Source of the DNA: Siphlonurus alternatus
Lineage: Eukaryota; Arthropoda; Insecta; Ephemeroptera; Siphlonuridae
Reading direction: 5' to 3'
NCBI GenBank assembly: GCA_949825025.1
Contig: OX463778.1
Span: forward strand, 39,633,194 to 39,697,193
DNA: 64,000 bases
The position numbers and the translations under genes are program-made. The notes under the pieces were generated by a model. It made no database searches and was not told the DNA's origin. It worked only from the letters and a program-made list of their open reading frames with translations. Below, piece by piece: positions 38,657 through 49,479 of the stretch; position 1 is the stretch's first letter; each line of letters begins with the position of its first letter.

Positions 38657-38830
38657 CTAGTGTGTCATAAGGCCAGCCATAAGGAACTTGTCCATCAGCT
38701 GATCGTGTAGGGCGCTCTTGACCCAGTGCTGCCTTCTCTTCTTCTCCGTCTCGCTGTTTCCGTACAACTGTAAACCTCCAGTGAGAGCCACGCCCACCGT
38801 GGCAGCCCGCCTAATCGGGTGAACCAGCAT
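38657..38830 (-). CDS. Unidentified 57-aa ORF, coding-like, in MOB2 intron 1
   Basis: The frame starts MLVHPIRRAATVGVALTGG, has a short hydrophobic stretch at residues 9-18, then a charged segment (NSETEKKRRQHWVKSALHDQ) and ends LMAGLMTH before TAG. The ATG context is good (A at -3), codons are GC-rich at third positions compared with the flanks, and the patch ends at the frame. I do not recognise the protein. The KRRQHWVKSAL segment faintly recalls the basic Trp-Val start of PIF/Harbinger transposases, which would make it a transposon remnant, but this is weak. It could also be a nested microprotein gene or one exon of a minus-strand transcript. Confidence 0.35.
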   Translation of the reverse strand: MLVHPIRRAATVGVALTGGLQLYGNSETEKKRRQHWVKSALHDQLMDKFLMAGLMTH

Positions 38831-39267
38831 TGTAGCAATGAGATACAAATATAAAATTTACTTTGATATGCTTCAACAAAAATGTAGAAATCAAATGCAA
38901 TGACTTTATATATATTTTTTTTCTTTGTTATAAGTCTTTCTTAAAGTTTAATATAAAGTTTTTAACATGCTTGACTGTGCTGAACGTGTTCATCGGCTTA
39001 CACTGACACTCTTCTGTAAGCTTTAGTGTTAGAACGTTTCCGCGTGATGGTTGGTAGGTGCACTTTATCCTCCTGTGTAGAGATCGTTATTAGAGAAAGA
39101 GAGGTCCTTTGCTAAATGAAGCGATCTCAAGCTAGGAATTAATGGTGCTCTGGGGAATGGGAAGAAGCACTCGGGAGGCTTATCCTAGAGACAGACTTAA
39201 TATCGAGCGGTGCAGCCTCATCCATCACACTCCAATCAAGTCACTAATTTATCAGCAGAAATGTGGA
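38831..39267. other. Intronic gap with nothing recognised
   Basis: A/T-rich intron sequence between the 57-aa ORF and foldback element D2. No feature seen. Confidence 0.5.
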
Positions 39268-39370
39268 TTCACGACGGAAGGTATAACCAAGTTTTTCACG
39301 AGCCACGGTTCAAACTGGGCGCGTTTAGTGAGAAACCTAGTTATATTTCTGGATATAACTCCTTCGTGAA
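39268..39370. repeat. Foldback element D, diverged copy
   Basis: Imperfect inverted repeat with ends TTCACGACGGAAGG / CCTTCGTGAA. Its inner part, TTTAGTGAGAAACC followed by GGATATAACTCCTTCG, matches the hairpin at 58251-58354 after reverse-complementing. It is older and more diverged than that copy, with a short insertion in one arm. Confidence 0.55.
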
Positions 39371-39539
39371 TAATGTTTTTGAACTACAAAAAGTTTATGG
39401 TAAATAATTATCTTCAAACCAGTAATTTTTATCTATTACCTTATAATTAAATTTATCTTTGTAGCAATCTTATTACTGCTGCCTAAAGGTAATTGTCATG
39501 GCAAAGCAATATTTAGGCTATAAGTTGGATCTATTGCCG

Positions 39540-39744
39540 TGGGCGTGCCTGTGGGTTAGTGATTTGCATGCAAGTGGCCCCGATGAGATTGGCAGGCGCC
39601 AAGTAACGGCACCTGCATCATCACGAGTGGCAAACCTGGGGCCTCCCTAGCCCGGCCTGATTCAGCACTAGTCATATAAGGCCCGCAGCATTCATGCCGG
39701 CTCCCACACCTCATAAACGACACTAAAAAAAAAAAAAAAAAAAA
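39540..39744 (+). mobile_element. SINE-like or retrocopy insertion with poly(A) tail
   Basis: A GC-rich block of about 185 bp (GTGGGCGTGCCTGTGG at its start; GCCCGGCCTG and GGCCCGCAGC inside) ends in a run of about 20 A residues at 39725-39744, then returns to A/T-rich DNA. This is the profile of a SINE or other reverse-transcribed insertion. I find no clear tRNA-type B box or target-site duplication, so its source RNA is unknown. Confidence 0.45.
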
Positions 39745-40735
39745 CGTGTATATGAATATTATATATAGTGAGCCACCTCTTATAATAAACCAGTTTCACA
39801 TATACATTTATTAGCTTCTGTAAATTTATGTATCACATCACGAGTATTTCTAGTGAACCTATATAGATTACATATATTTAGGTAGTGTTCACATGATCTG
39901 CATGACCTTTATATGATGAGATGGATTATATTTTTTTATATATTAACGAAATCATTATTTTGACCATATGCTGTAATATAGCTGTATATAATTTTAAGTT
40001 TTAAATATTTCAGGGTTTATGCTTATATATTTTTACTTGACAATAATTCAAATGTTTTTGATGGTAATTAATATTCTCACATAATTAATCGTTAGGAAAT
40101 TTTGTTCTCTGATTATTTTGATATCGACGATCTATTTTTGTCTAATTAAAGTCAGAGAGCTGCTCACTTCCTCTCGAACACTGAATTTGCATTAATACGA
40201 ATTGTCCTTGAAGCCTTGGACAGTCAGACAGTCAAGGTAGTCGGGACTCTTAATTGCTGAGGATGCCCTTATTTTTGTCCACGCGACACTTCCTACGTAA
40301 AAAAAAAGTAGTAATCAGCAACCGTCAGCAAGTATTATACTAATGTATGAAAATCATGCTGTATATAGCAATCTGATACGACTTTATGTATATAAATGCA
40401 AAATAATTATAATATACTTTATCATGCAAAATTTTTATTTTTTGCTGACGAGATGTAAAAATAAATTGCAAATAATATTTTATTATACAGCACCTGTTGC
40501 TACGTGCTTAAAATCGATAAAATTGTATTAAAGTGGTGCAAATTAAAAACAGAAAAATACAAAAAAATGGATGTAACAACACAAAGACGCGCATGTACTT
40601 TGATGGGTGTGTCTTTACATTGACATACGTAGATTTTTCTTTTTCTGCTGAATATGTTTATGTCTTATAACTTCAATTAACGAATTTATGATTGCGAGCT
40701 TGTGTCTTATGAAATGTTTTTTTTTTGTGTTACAG
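39745..40735. other. End of MOB2 intron 1
   Basis: A/T-rich, ending in a polypyrimidine-like stretch (T-rich from 40719) and the acceptor TTACAG|G at 40736 used by all three first exons. No other feature seen. Confidence 0.6.
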
Positions 40736-40899
40736 GAAGGCGCGGCGGAAAGACAAAGAGTCCAGCGCGCCGGGTGCGGAGGACCCCAAGTTGTACCTGG
40801 AGGAGACGGTGCTCGAGCGAAAGCACTCCGACCTCGACCTGCGCCTGCTGGTCGAGTTACCTGCAGGACTCGACTACAACGAGTGGCTCGCCTCTCACA
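40736..40899 (+). CDS. MOB2 shared exon 2
   Basis: First exon common to all predicted isoforms. It encodes KARRKDKESSAPGAEDPKLY, then LEETVLERKHSDLDLRLLVE and LPAGLDYNEWLASH (residues 83-136 of isoform a), ending one base into the codon for Thr137. The ...LP.GLD.NEWLASH wording is the conserved opening of the MOB domain in MOB2 proteins; vertebrate MOB2 has LP..IDLNEWLAS. The basic KARRKDK stretch follows directly on each alternative N-terminus. Splice signals are TTACAG|GAAGG and CACA|GTGAGT (40900). The exon is much GC-richer than its flanks. Antisense frames over this region are shadows. Confidence 0.93.
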
Positions 40900-42092
40900 G
40901 TGAGTCCACAACTGGCCGTAAAGATTCAAGCCTGAGAATTTCTGTAAACAAGAAAACTGAAAGTTGCATGTCTCCCGACTATTGTTCATTAAAATTATGC
41001 AACATGAAATTAAACAGGAAGGTCCAAATTGCAGTTTTTGTGTCTTTAAATTCTTCTTAAGACACGAAAAGATCTTTGTACTCCATTGCAAGTAAAATAA
41101 ATTTTTAAAATCCCTGCAAAAATTAATCTTACTTCATCTTTTTATACGGAATCTGTACTGAGCTTAGCATGAGTGAATTATTTTGCGATAGATATTTAAA
41201 AAAATAGTGTACAACATGTACATAATCTAAAATATTAGATACATAATTATTATTGAAACTCTGATAACATTTTTTCAATAACTTGTATATAATTTAATTA
41301 GTTTTCTCGATAATCATTCAGTATCTACGAAACTAATCCAGAGAAGTATTAGAGGATGAGCACCCGTTCTTTAACAAAGTTTTTGTGTATTGGAAAACTC
41401 TTGAATGATCATAAAATCTATACTGGTCAAAAGCCTTAGAAAATTACTGTTGGAAACTTGAGTATAACATAAAATTTAATTTAATGAAAGTAACTTTTTA
41501 CAAACTTCTTAATAAGTTTGAAATTTGATTAGCTTCTCATGTTTTTGGCTTTTCTCCAAACATTTTTGCCTTGTTCGTTTTAAATTATAAAAGAGTTGAG
41601 TTTTAATTTTAACAACTTTCTTTTAAATTATATAGTTTCCTTCAACTATTTTTCTTTTTTGGTTAGTGTGTAATTTCGATAAAAGGTTTGCAAATGTTGT
41701 TTTGATAATCAATTAGACAGGAATTTGTTAATGAGTCGCAAAACGATTAACAAATTTAAAATAATAAAGTTGCAACAAATTGCAAACTTGCTTATTTTTC
41801 AAATTATCTTAACCTCAATATCATGCTGCTTATTATATAATTTTATCATGAACCTCACATTTTTCGCTCCTTATGATCTTCCTATATTATTACAGCTATA
41901 CATTTTGATACGTCAAAAATCATTAAATAGTTTTACACAAATTTATGTAATTATTAGCTAGAATAAAGAATGTTACTCATTGCAATAAGACAATACATAA
42001 TAATTAACAGTGATTATTATAGCTGTCTTTGGCTGCAACAGCTACTTATCAATCAAGAAACCTGTTTATGTGACGTTGTTTTCTCGTTGCAG
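40900..42092. other. MOB2 intron 2
   Basis: 1193 bp, A/T-rich, bounded by GTGAGT and TTGCAG. No feature seen inside. Confidence 0.85.
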
Positions 42093-42189
42093 CGATTGCG
42101 TTTTTTGACCACATAAACCTGATCTACGGCACCATCTCCGAGTTCTGCACCATGTCGGGGTGTCCTGACATGACTGGTCCTGGTCTCAG
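42093..42189 (+). CDS. MOB2 shared exon 3, first zinc ligands
   Basis: Encodes T-IAFFDHINLIYGTISEFC and TMSGCPDMTGPGL (residues 137-168 of isoform a). Cys155 and Cys160, in the pattern EFC-x4-C, are the first pair of ligands of the structural zinc found in MOB proteins. The FFDHIN.IYGTISEFC stretch is strongly MOB2/MOB1-like. Splice signals are TTGCAG|CGATTG and CTCAG|GTTAGT (42190). The phase (one base in, two bases out) joins correctly to both neighbours. Confidence 0.95.
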
Positions 42190-42295
42190 GTTAGTCTTGT
42201 GCACTCAAACAAGCAGCCTACTAAAGGTTGTAATTCTTAAGTCCTCAATTAGAAGATAAGCCTTATTACTTGCTAAAAAGATAATTGTACAGATA

Positions 42296-42298
<3 letters not shown>

Positions 42299-42331
<33 letters not shown>
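42299..42331 (+). repeat. 33-base poly(A) tract in intron 3
   Basis: Uninterrupted A run, 84 bases upstream of foldback element G. No retroposon body is recognisable before it. Confidence 0.8.
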
Positions 42332-42332
<1 letters not shown>

Positions 42333-42414
42333 ACTAGCAAAAATATAATTTTACGATAGAACAGAAATTCTTCTTTTCTATTCCCACATTTCTCATAATA
42401 TGCCGAAAACCTGT

Positions 42415-42544
42415 ATTACACGATACAGTTTTGCATACAATTTTTCCTAACAAGAAAATTTCATCTCCATACAAACAAATTACATTCAAGTTTTCTTGTA
42501 AGGGAAAATTGTATGCAATAATTAGAAAAATTGTATCATGTAAT
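42415..42544. repeat. Foldback element G in intron 3
   Basis: Inverted repeat of 130 bp: arms ATTACACGATACA...GCATACAATTTTTCC...AAGAAAA and their near reverse complement (GAAAATTGTATGC ... TGTATCATGTAAT), with mismatches and a small insertion in one arm. MITE-like, with no coding capacity. Confidence 0.6.
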
Positions 42545-43024
42545 ATTGTAATACCATCTTAATACAATATAAATGATTTTTTGTCATTTCTCCACAACTT
42601 TTTAAAATGTATGTTTGCAAATTTAATATCGCTATAATCTTTAATGTTTTTACTATTATACCCTAATTTTAGTAACTTTGATATTTTGCTAAAATAATTT
42701 TTAAAAGAAAATAAATATGATCAAAGATTTAGGAATACTGTATATAACACACAAATTATTCTATGCTGGTATTCATTATAGCTACATTCTTACAAATAAA
42801 ATGTCCAGTTCTGGCTGGGTTGCTAGTTATTGACGCTCATTTGCTGGCATGAACAAAAATATGTAGTTTTTTACTTTACTGAGCTTTGAGTGAACTTTAT
42901 CTGTAGAAATAGCCTGTTTTAAAAAAGTACACAATAGTCTTTAGTGATTGTTAAATTCTGGTTGTCCTTACGATGACCATGTTGAAGTGTCACAAATAGA
43001 CTAAGTTATGTTTCCACTTCGCAG

Positions 43025-43149
43025 GACGTACCTTTGGTTTGACGAGAAGGGTAAGAAGACCAAAGTTGCAGCACCCCAGTACATAGACTATGTCATGACC
43101 TTCACCCAGAAGACCATCAATGACGAGTCCATTTTCCCCACCAAATATG
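43025..43149 (+). CDS. MOB2 shared exon 4
   Basis: Encodes R-TYLWFDEKGKKTKVAAPQY, then IDYVMTFTQKTINDESIFPT and KY (residues 169-210 of isoform a). The YLWFDEKGKK and AAPQYIDYVM blocks are hallmark MOB2 sequences shared with Drosophila Mob2. The surface formed around these helices contacts the N-terminal regulatory region of NDR kinases in known MOB-NDR structures. Splice signals are TTCGCAG|GACG and TATG|GTGAGT (43150). The frame continues through the donor for a few codons only in unspliced RNA. Confidence 0.95.
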
Positions 43150-43936
43150 GTGAGTTCAATAATGACACTTTTGTGTTAAGTGGACGTTGCATAGGTAGAA
43201 ATGAAATTCGGCAAGTTCTTTTCTTTTTTTATTACTAATAATTGCCACTCTTCATGGATATGCAACTATTTGCTACAATGACATATATTTCTCCTTGCAT
43301 GATATTTCAGAGCAAATATTTCAGTACAAGTTAGTGTGTTATGTCTAATTGTTGTACCTATGTATTGTGAACATTGTGGGATGTGTCATGGTAAGAGGTA
43401 TGACATTGCTGTCTGAAACAAATAGACTACTTGTACTTCAAGACTTTCTCTTTTGATGGCAAAACCATACAAGATCATCAACTTTTGTGTGAAGTTCTTG
43501 CATTGATATTTTCTACATGCCTTGCCTGCCTTGTTTTGAACTCATTTTCAAATCTTTTACTAGTACTTGAAGAACTTAAAACACTTAATGATGACAATTT
43601 TTTTTAGGCACTGTCTATACTAAAGCATCAATATTTCATTGTATTTTATTTACCATATATGCTGTTTTAGGCATTTTAGCTACTTCTAATATCAATACTG
43701 TTAAAAGTTAAAATTTTATTTAATATTTAAAAATTATAAATACTTTTTCTAATTCACTGCATTTGATTATCAATCATTTTTGCTATTATATTAAATTATG
43801 CTTGAGGTTGTATGATCCATCTCATACAATATCACACATGCCCATAGTCCATATCAACGTTTTCACATCTTAATTGTACAACATTCGATGTAAATATAAG
43901 TGTGAGTTGTCACTAACACTGTTGTTTTGTCGACAG
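43150..43936. other. MOB2 intron 4
   Basis: 787 bp, A/T-rich, bounded by GTGAGT and TCGACAG. Nothing else recognised. Confidence 0.85.
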
Positions 43937-44424
43937 CCAATGAGTTCCCAAGCTCATTTGAGTCTCTGGTGAAGAAGATAGTGCGGCTGCTGTTCCACGT
44001 GGTGGCACACATGTACCACAGCCACTTCAAGGAGATCGTGTTGCTGAACCTGCACGCCCACCTCAACAGCGTCTTCGTCCACCTCATCTTGTTCAACGAG
44101 AGGTTCCACCTCATCGATGACAAGGAGACGGAGATCCTGCAGGACCTTGCCGCGGCCCTGCGTATCCACGCAGACGCGGAGGCAGATCCAGTGAGTGGCG
44201 GCTCCTCGAGTGGCACCACAGCAACCAGTACATCCAAAGAAAACAACAACTTCCTCTCTGCAGAGGGTGAAAGTGTTGGCAAAAGTGTATCAGACCCAGA
44301 GACTGCAAGCTCCTCCCATTCTTCTTCACGGGACGTTTCTAGTACGCCCACGAGAATGGAGCATTCTACACAACAACCCCAGGGAGAGGGTGGTGGTGGT
44401 GGAAGTGCAGTCGCAAGTGGCTAG
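43937..44424 (+). CDS. MOB2 terminal exon, second zinc ligands and tail
   Basis: Encodes A-NEFPSSFESLVKKIVRLLF, then HVVAHMYHSHFKEIVLLNLH and the last MOB helices to about LQDLAAALRIH (residue 288 of isoform a), followed by a Ser/Gly/Thr/Glu-rich tail (289-372) ending GGGGGSAVASG before TAG. His235 and His240 (AHMYHSH) complete the zinc site with Cys155 and Cys160, so the fold should be intact. The protein is a non-catalytic partner of NDR/Tricornered kinases; in flies Mob2 with Tricornered acts in wing-hair and neuronal morphogenesis. The long low-complexity tail is typical of insect Mob2 relatives and absent from vertebrate MOB2's shorter end. Antisense frames here are shadows. Confidence 0.95.
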
Positions 44425-47400
44425 TGCAATCGTTAATTTCCTACTGCTACCCTCCCTCCAATGTTGTTGTTATTGGCTATTATTGTTAAACAAGATAATA
44501 GTCTTTGGCTTTTACAAAGATCCTTATATATATAATATTATTTAAAGAAAAAAAAAAGCTGGAGACATGTGATAGTTATTGGAGGTTTGATGTGATTTAT
44601 TTAAAGAAAAAAAAAATGATAGCTGTTAATAATTTGTTTTTAAAACTCTTTTATGATTTTATTTGTAATTTCTTTATCAGAGTATTTTATTTCAAATTAT
44701 ATATTGATTTTACATTACACCATATTTGGTTTGTTTTTATTAATGCAATGGTTTGCAAATATATATTTTTTTTAATACAGTTCATTATTGTGTCAATAGT
44801 TTAATTGTTTATAAGCCATATTTAAATAACCTACAAAATATTTCTTTTCTGCAATTTTACAATTGGTTTTACTTAGTGTCTCTTCAATCCTCTAAATAAT
44901 AAAATGTAAAAAAAAGATAAATTAATCAAGCACATGATCTGCCGCTATTTCATTTAAAAAAAAAAAAAAAAAAAAACTTGTTTAGCGAGACTGAAGCAGA
45001 GGAGAGGGCAGGAGGATTTGGGGTCTTTGTTGTTGTTTGTTGTTGCTGTTTGCTGCATTTGTTATAAACTGAATCGTTGTGAATGCTGGTAATTAATATT
45101 AAGCTGCTGTTGCTATTACGCTGTCATGCTGCTGCTATATACTGCTACTTCTCGCTGTAATTGTAAGCAGTTGTAAAACACAGACATGCAGCGTTGCGCA
45201 GTCTAAGTCAATTTTGTATTAACATTAGTTGTGTTCCCTCTCCCATCTCTCCCTGTTCTCTCTTTCTCTCTCTCTCTTTCCTACCTCTCTACATAACCTT
45301 TCTCATAGTAGACACTTTGGTTTACACCCTATCCCCCCCTCTGAGATATGATTGAAATGTTTCCTTCCCTAACTAAATAGACTGATGCCTAGGTTGTATC
45401 TCACCCAAAGCAAAATAAAAAAAAATATATAATAAAAAAATACAAAAAAACAAAAATATGTAAAATAATATTGAAAAAAAAAAATAATGTAGAAAATGTT
45501 ATTGAGTGGTTATTTAAATATTATTATATTAATAATAATAAAAATGTAAATCTTGCAGTTAACAAAAAAATAATACATAATATAATATATCTATATAAAT
45601 TAAATTACCTAAGCACTTTCTTCTAGAGAATTTCTATATTTAGAAAAAAAATAAAGTGACACAATAAAAAAAAATCTACTGGTGTAATTGTGAAAATGAT
45701 GGCTAAAGTACACATTTGGACAGGTGCAAAGAGGTACCTAGTCATAATCATGTGAAGGCTGCAAGAAAAGTACAAATAGAAGGTGGAAAGATCCCATCTT
45801 CTCTATGTATGCTGAGTCTCCATCTCAAATGATTTCACTATTGTATATTTTTGTCTATGCTTCATTACATGATAGGTTAATTGTTTTTTTTCCTTCTTAA
45901 CATTCTTTTATTGTTTTTGTGTCATAGTTATTAAAAAAAATGTCTATAGTATTTTTGTTATTATGATAAGTATAATTGTTTTAGTTTATATTCAATTTGT
46001 GTTTTTTTAATGTTAGCAAAAAAAAAAAAAAATGATCAGAAATTCTTTGAGATATGGAGAACCACAGAAAGGAAAAAAAAAATAATAACAGCCTTACACA
46101 AACCTCAAAAAAACAAAAATATATAAATAAAAATTGTTACTGTCTTGTTAATGTTTAAAAAAATAATAATAATAATGAAAAAAAAGTGTAGTGTACTTAA
46201 TTAAAATTTGCAAATTATATTATAAATCACATTTTCACTTTGCAAAAAGGATCGTACATTTGTGAATCAGTGAGGGCAGGAGTGAATGGGAGGAGTGTTA
46301 GGAGCATGTGATAATGGTCAGTGATAATAACAATATTATAATTATTATTATTATAATTCTTGAGGCCAGTCTCTCTCGAATAAAACTGGTCGAAATCTTA
46401 TAGTCCATCCTTTCTTCCCTTTCTTTTTAAAAAAAAAAAAAAAAAACATGTAAAATGAAAAATAAACACTAACATAACAAAACACACTATGTGTGTCTTC
46501 CCCCCCCCCCCCCCCCGAAGGAAAAAATAATGATAATGATAAAATGTTAAAAATATAAATAAAACAGTGTGATTGTGAATATTATTACTAAACAAATTTC
46601 TTTCTTTTTGTTTAAGAATAAAAAAAGAGAAAAATTGTGTGCTTGTTAGATGTAAATAATTTATTGGTATTTTGAGAGAACAAAATATAAAAATGATAAT
46701 AGAGATCGAATTAACAAAAATATATAATAGAAAAAAAGGAAAAGCTTAATTAAAATTAGTTTTAAACATTATTCCACTAATAGAAACACAAATAATTTTT
46801 TTTTTTTTTTTTTTTTCATTGATAACTTGTTATCAATAACAACAGCTTTGCTTTCCTAAAAATCAATGCACAAGATATTTTTCTGTCTGCATCAAATTTG
46901 TGGATGTCAGTTTTGAGAATCCCCTTTTTTCAAATATATTTTCGACCATACTTCACTTCACTTTTTGAAGGAAAAAAATTATTTCTTTGAAAGAAAGTTG
47001 GCTCAATTTAAATTGCCTTTTTCGTTAAATTTTGGTGAAAAATAAAGTGAAACCCCTACTGTTAGAATTAAAAATCATTTTTCTAAATATTTTTTCATGT
47101 ACAAAATATCACCAAAATTATATTTTACAATTATACCAAACAAAATTTTACCTAGATGTATTATTTTTTTAATATAAATTCAAGAAACTTAAAAACTACA
47201 TTGCTACATTCACATAAAAAGAACAAAAAATAATCTCTCTAACTGTCAGACAGAAAAAATCATTGTGGTTTCATTTTATAATAATAACATTTCTTTTTTA
47301 ACAAACAAATTTTAAAGAAAATAATGAAAAATTATAAAGACACGAAATTTCTTATTAACTTTCCTTGATCTCAAATAAGCCTGATTGTTAAGTCGTATGT

Positions 47401-48880
47401 TGAATAAGCATCACTATCTATCTCTCTCTTTTCTCTTTTCTCTCTATATTTGCCAAGATTACACTGTTCTGGAGTGATAAATTAATTAATTCATGGCTTA
47501 GATGCTATGGGTGGGATTGATTAGCAGTAGAGCTAGAAAAATTGTTAAAGTTATGCTTTATTATTTAGAATATTATCTTATTATAATTGACAATGTTGGG
47601 ATTGTATCTACCTCATGTAGAACTGCTAATCACTAAAAAAAAAATACCACCTTACCTATCTCTCCTCTCTTGTAACCTCCATTGACCACATTTTGGCTTA
47701 GAAAAACCTTCCCATGGAAGTGAATGTGGCACTCCAGAGAAGTAGGTAGACTGCAATAACGAGCTATTGGTCTGGATAGTTTTGATCTTGGGAGTGACTT
47801 TCTTCTTTCTGCTACTCCTCTGGGGGTGTTAGGGAGGAGAAGAAAAATCAGCTGGGTTATTGTCATTCCTTGGAGAGTGCGAGCTGAACATGGGTTTTGT
47901 TATCACAGTTTACCACCCCTTCGCTGTTTGCACTTGATAAATCACTTGTCCCTACTAATTCTTACACTCTAACTAAAACAACACTTTTTAATCCTTATTC
48001 ACACAAAGTGACAAAGCATATCAACTTGACCTTTAGAAATAAATTAAAGAGTAAAATAATGTTAAAAAAAAAATAATAAAAAAATGAATAATAATGATAA
48101 TTAAATAAGAAAAAGCCGTGTCAAGCTTAATATATAATATAATAATATTTTAGGAAAAAAAAAAAAGATTATGACAGGAAAAAACAAGTATAATCAGGAC
48201 TGTTAAATAATTAATTTTAGAGAAGAAGAAATTAAGCTTGTTCCTTTGTAATTCTTATTTATTCGTTTCCACTACAATTGTTGTTGTACATTGTATTTCA
48301 CTTTTGCTGAGGCTGTGTTTTATTGGTTAATTATTTGAAAAGCTTGTTAGTTATTTTGGATTGAAAACTTGACTTTTTTTTATAAATTAATTTACAAGAA
48401 ATTTTACATTACAGTATTTTAGTTTATGTACAGTTTTTATTTATAAGTTTCTTTTCAATCAAGTACTGTAAATAATGCATTTTTTTATATTTAATACACA
48501 AAATAATATGAGCAGAGGTTCAAATTGAAATTTAAGTTGATGAAAACATTTTTTTATTTTGATGAAACTTGTTATGACTAAAATGCAATTTAATGACACA
48601 TCTTGTATTTTAATTATGAATATTGTTTCTTTTGTTAAATGTAGTCAAGTTTTGTATCCAAAATTTGCAGCAAGGTTGTGTTGAGCGTTTGTCTAGGAAT
48701 TAATTCTCGCCACCGCTACTTCGGTGTGTAACGTGTTTGTGCGTGTCTCTTTATTGGCCCAGCCAACCGCTAGCCAGCCAACTGAGCTCGCTACTATCCT
48801 CAACTCAACTGTATAGAGCAAGCAAGATGGAGCAAATGTGTGCAGCGTGATAAGATTTCAATTTTGCCTTATGAAATAAA
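44425..48880 (+). other. MOB2 3' UTR and possible extended 3' UTR
   Basis: After the stop codon the sequence is T- and A-rich without introns or coding frames. It contains pyrimidine tracts (about 45237-45290) and repeated AATAAA words, for example at 44898, 45414 and 48875. A 17-base C run lies at 46500-46516. Composition stays uniform to about 48.9 kb, where a GC-richer patch (48690-48850) is followed by AATAAA. Short transcripts ending near 44.9 kb and long ones ending near 48.9 kb are both plausible; the true end cannot be fixed by eye. Confidence 0.4.
44898..44903 (+). terminator. First AATAAA polyadenylation signal of MOB2
   Basis: First exact AATAAA after the MOB2 stop codon, 474 bases downstream, in A/T-rich DNA. 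The hexamer is seen; its use is inferred. Later signals at 45414 and 48875 are alternatives. Confidence 0.45.
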
Positions 48881-49105
48881 AAAAGAGAAAATAATAATAA
48901 TAATAATGAAGGTATGTTATTCATTAGGAAAATGAAAAGATGCTGTACAGAGAGTACTTAGAATGAGAAGTAAATATGTTTCCTACGTAAAAATGCTTTT
49001 TATTTTAAAATACCTACTATACAATTTACATATTTTCCTTATCTTCTAATAACATTATTTATTTAATAAAATAAAAAAAAATTAAATTAAAAAAAAATAC
49101 CGTTA

Positions 49106-49259
49106 GTTCGATTTTTTCAAATACTGTAATTAATTCTAATGGGATTATGTAACTGAAACAATATGAGTTTAAGTTGTTTGATTTTTTCAAATACTGTAAT
49201 TAATTCTAATAGGATTATATTATTATGTAACTGAAACAATTAATATGAGTTTAAGTTAG
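49106..49259. repeat. Tandem duplication of a 70-bp unit
   Basis: Two adjacent copies start at 49106 and 49176. Both read GATTTTTTCAAATACTGTAA, TTAATTCTAAT, then GGATTAT...GTAACTGAAACAAT and ATGAGTTTAAGTT. The second differs by one substitution in the first block and short A/T insertions (TATATT and TTA), suggesting a recent local duplication. Confidence 0.75.
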
Positions 49260-49333
49260 TTAAAAATTAAATTACTTTAATAATTAAAATTTGTAAATCA
49301 TATAGCACTGCATGGTTGCATGCACATAAGGTG

Positions 49334-49446
49334 TATTTATTTATTTCACTCAATACATATATATATAACATTTAAAAAGGTCAAAATTGAGTGAGGATAA
49401 CATACAAAGCGTAAAAACACTATATCACAAAAGTGGCAGTTATCCT
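49334..49446 (-). mobile_element. Interspersed repeat H, copy 2 (retroposon 3' end?)
   Basis: Same core and same minus-strand A-rich end as the copy at 20247-20365. The central core is about 95% identical over some 55 bases, while the segment between core and tail has diverged. It is followed by an ATTA microsatellite at about 49448-49477. Confidence 0.55.
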
Positions 49447-49479
49447 ATATTAATTAATTAATTAATTAATTAATTATAA

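Larger units (their letters stand above)
42190..43024. other. MOB2 intron 3
   Basis: 835 bp, containing a 33-base A run and foldback element G (listed separately). It is bounded by GTTAGT and TCGCAG. Confidence 0.85.

Noticed and set aside
40615..41091. 158-codon minus-strand frame over MOB2 exon 2
   Set aside because: Antisense shadow of the GC-rich shared exon.
43863..44351. 162-codon minus-strand frame over the terminal MOB2 exon
   Set aside because: Antisense shadow of a confidently assigned coding exon.
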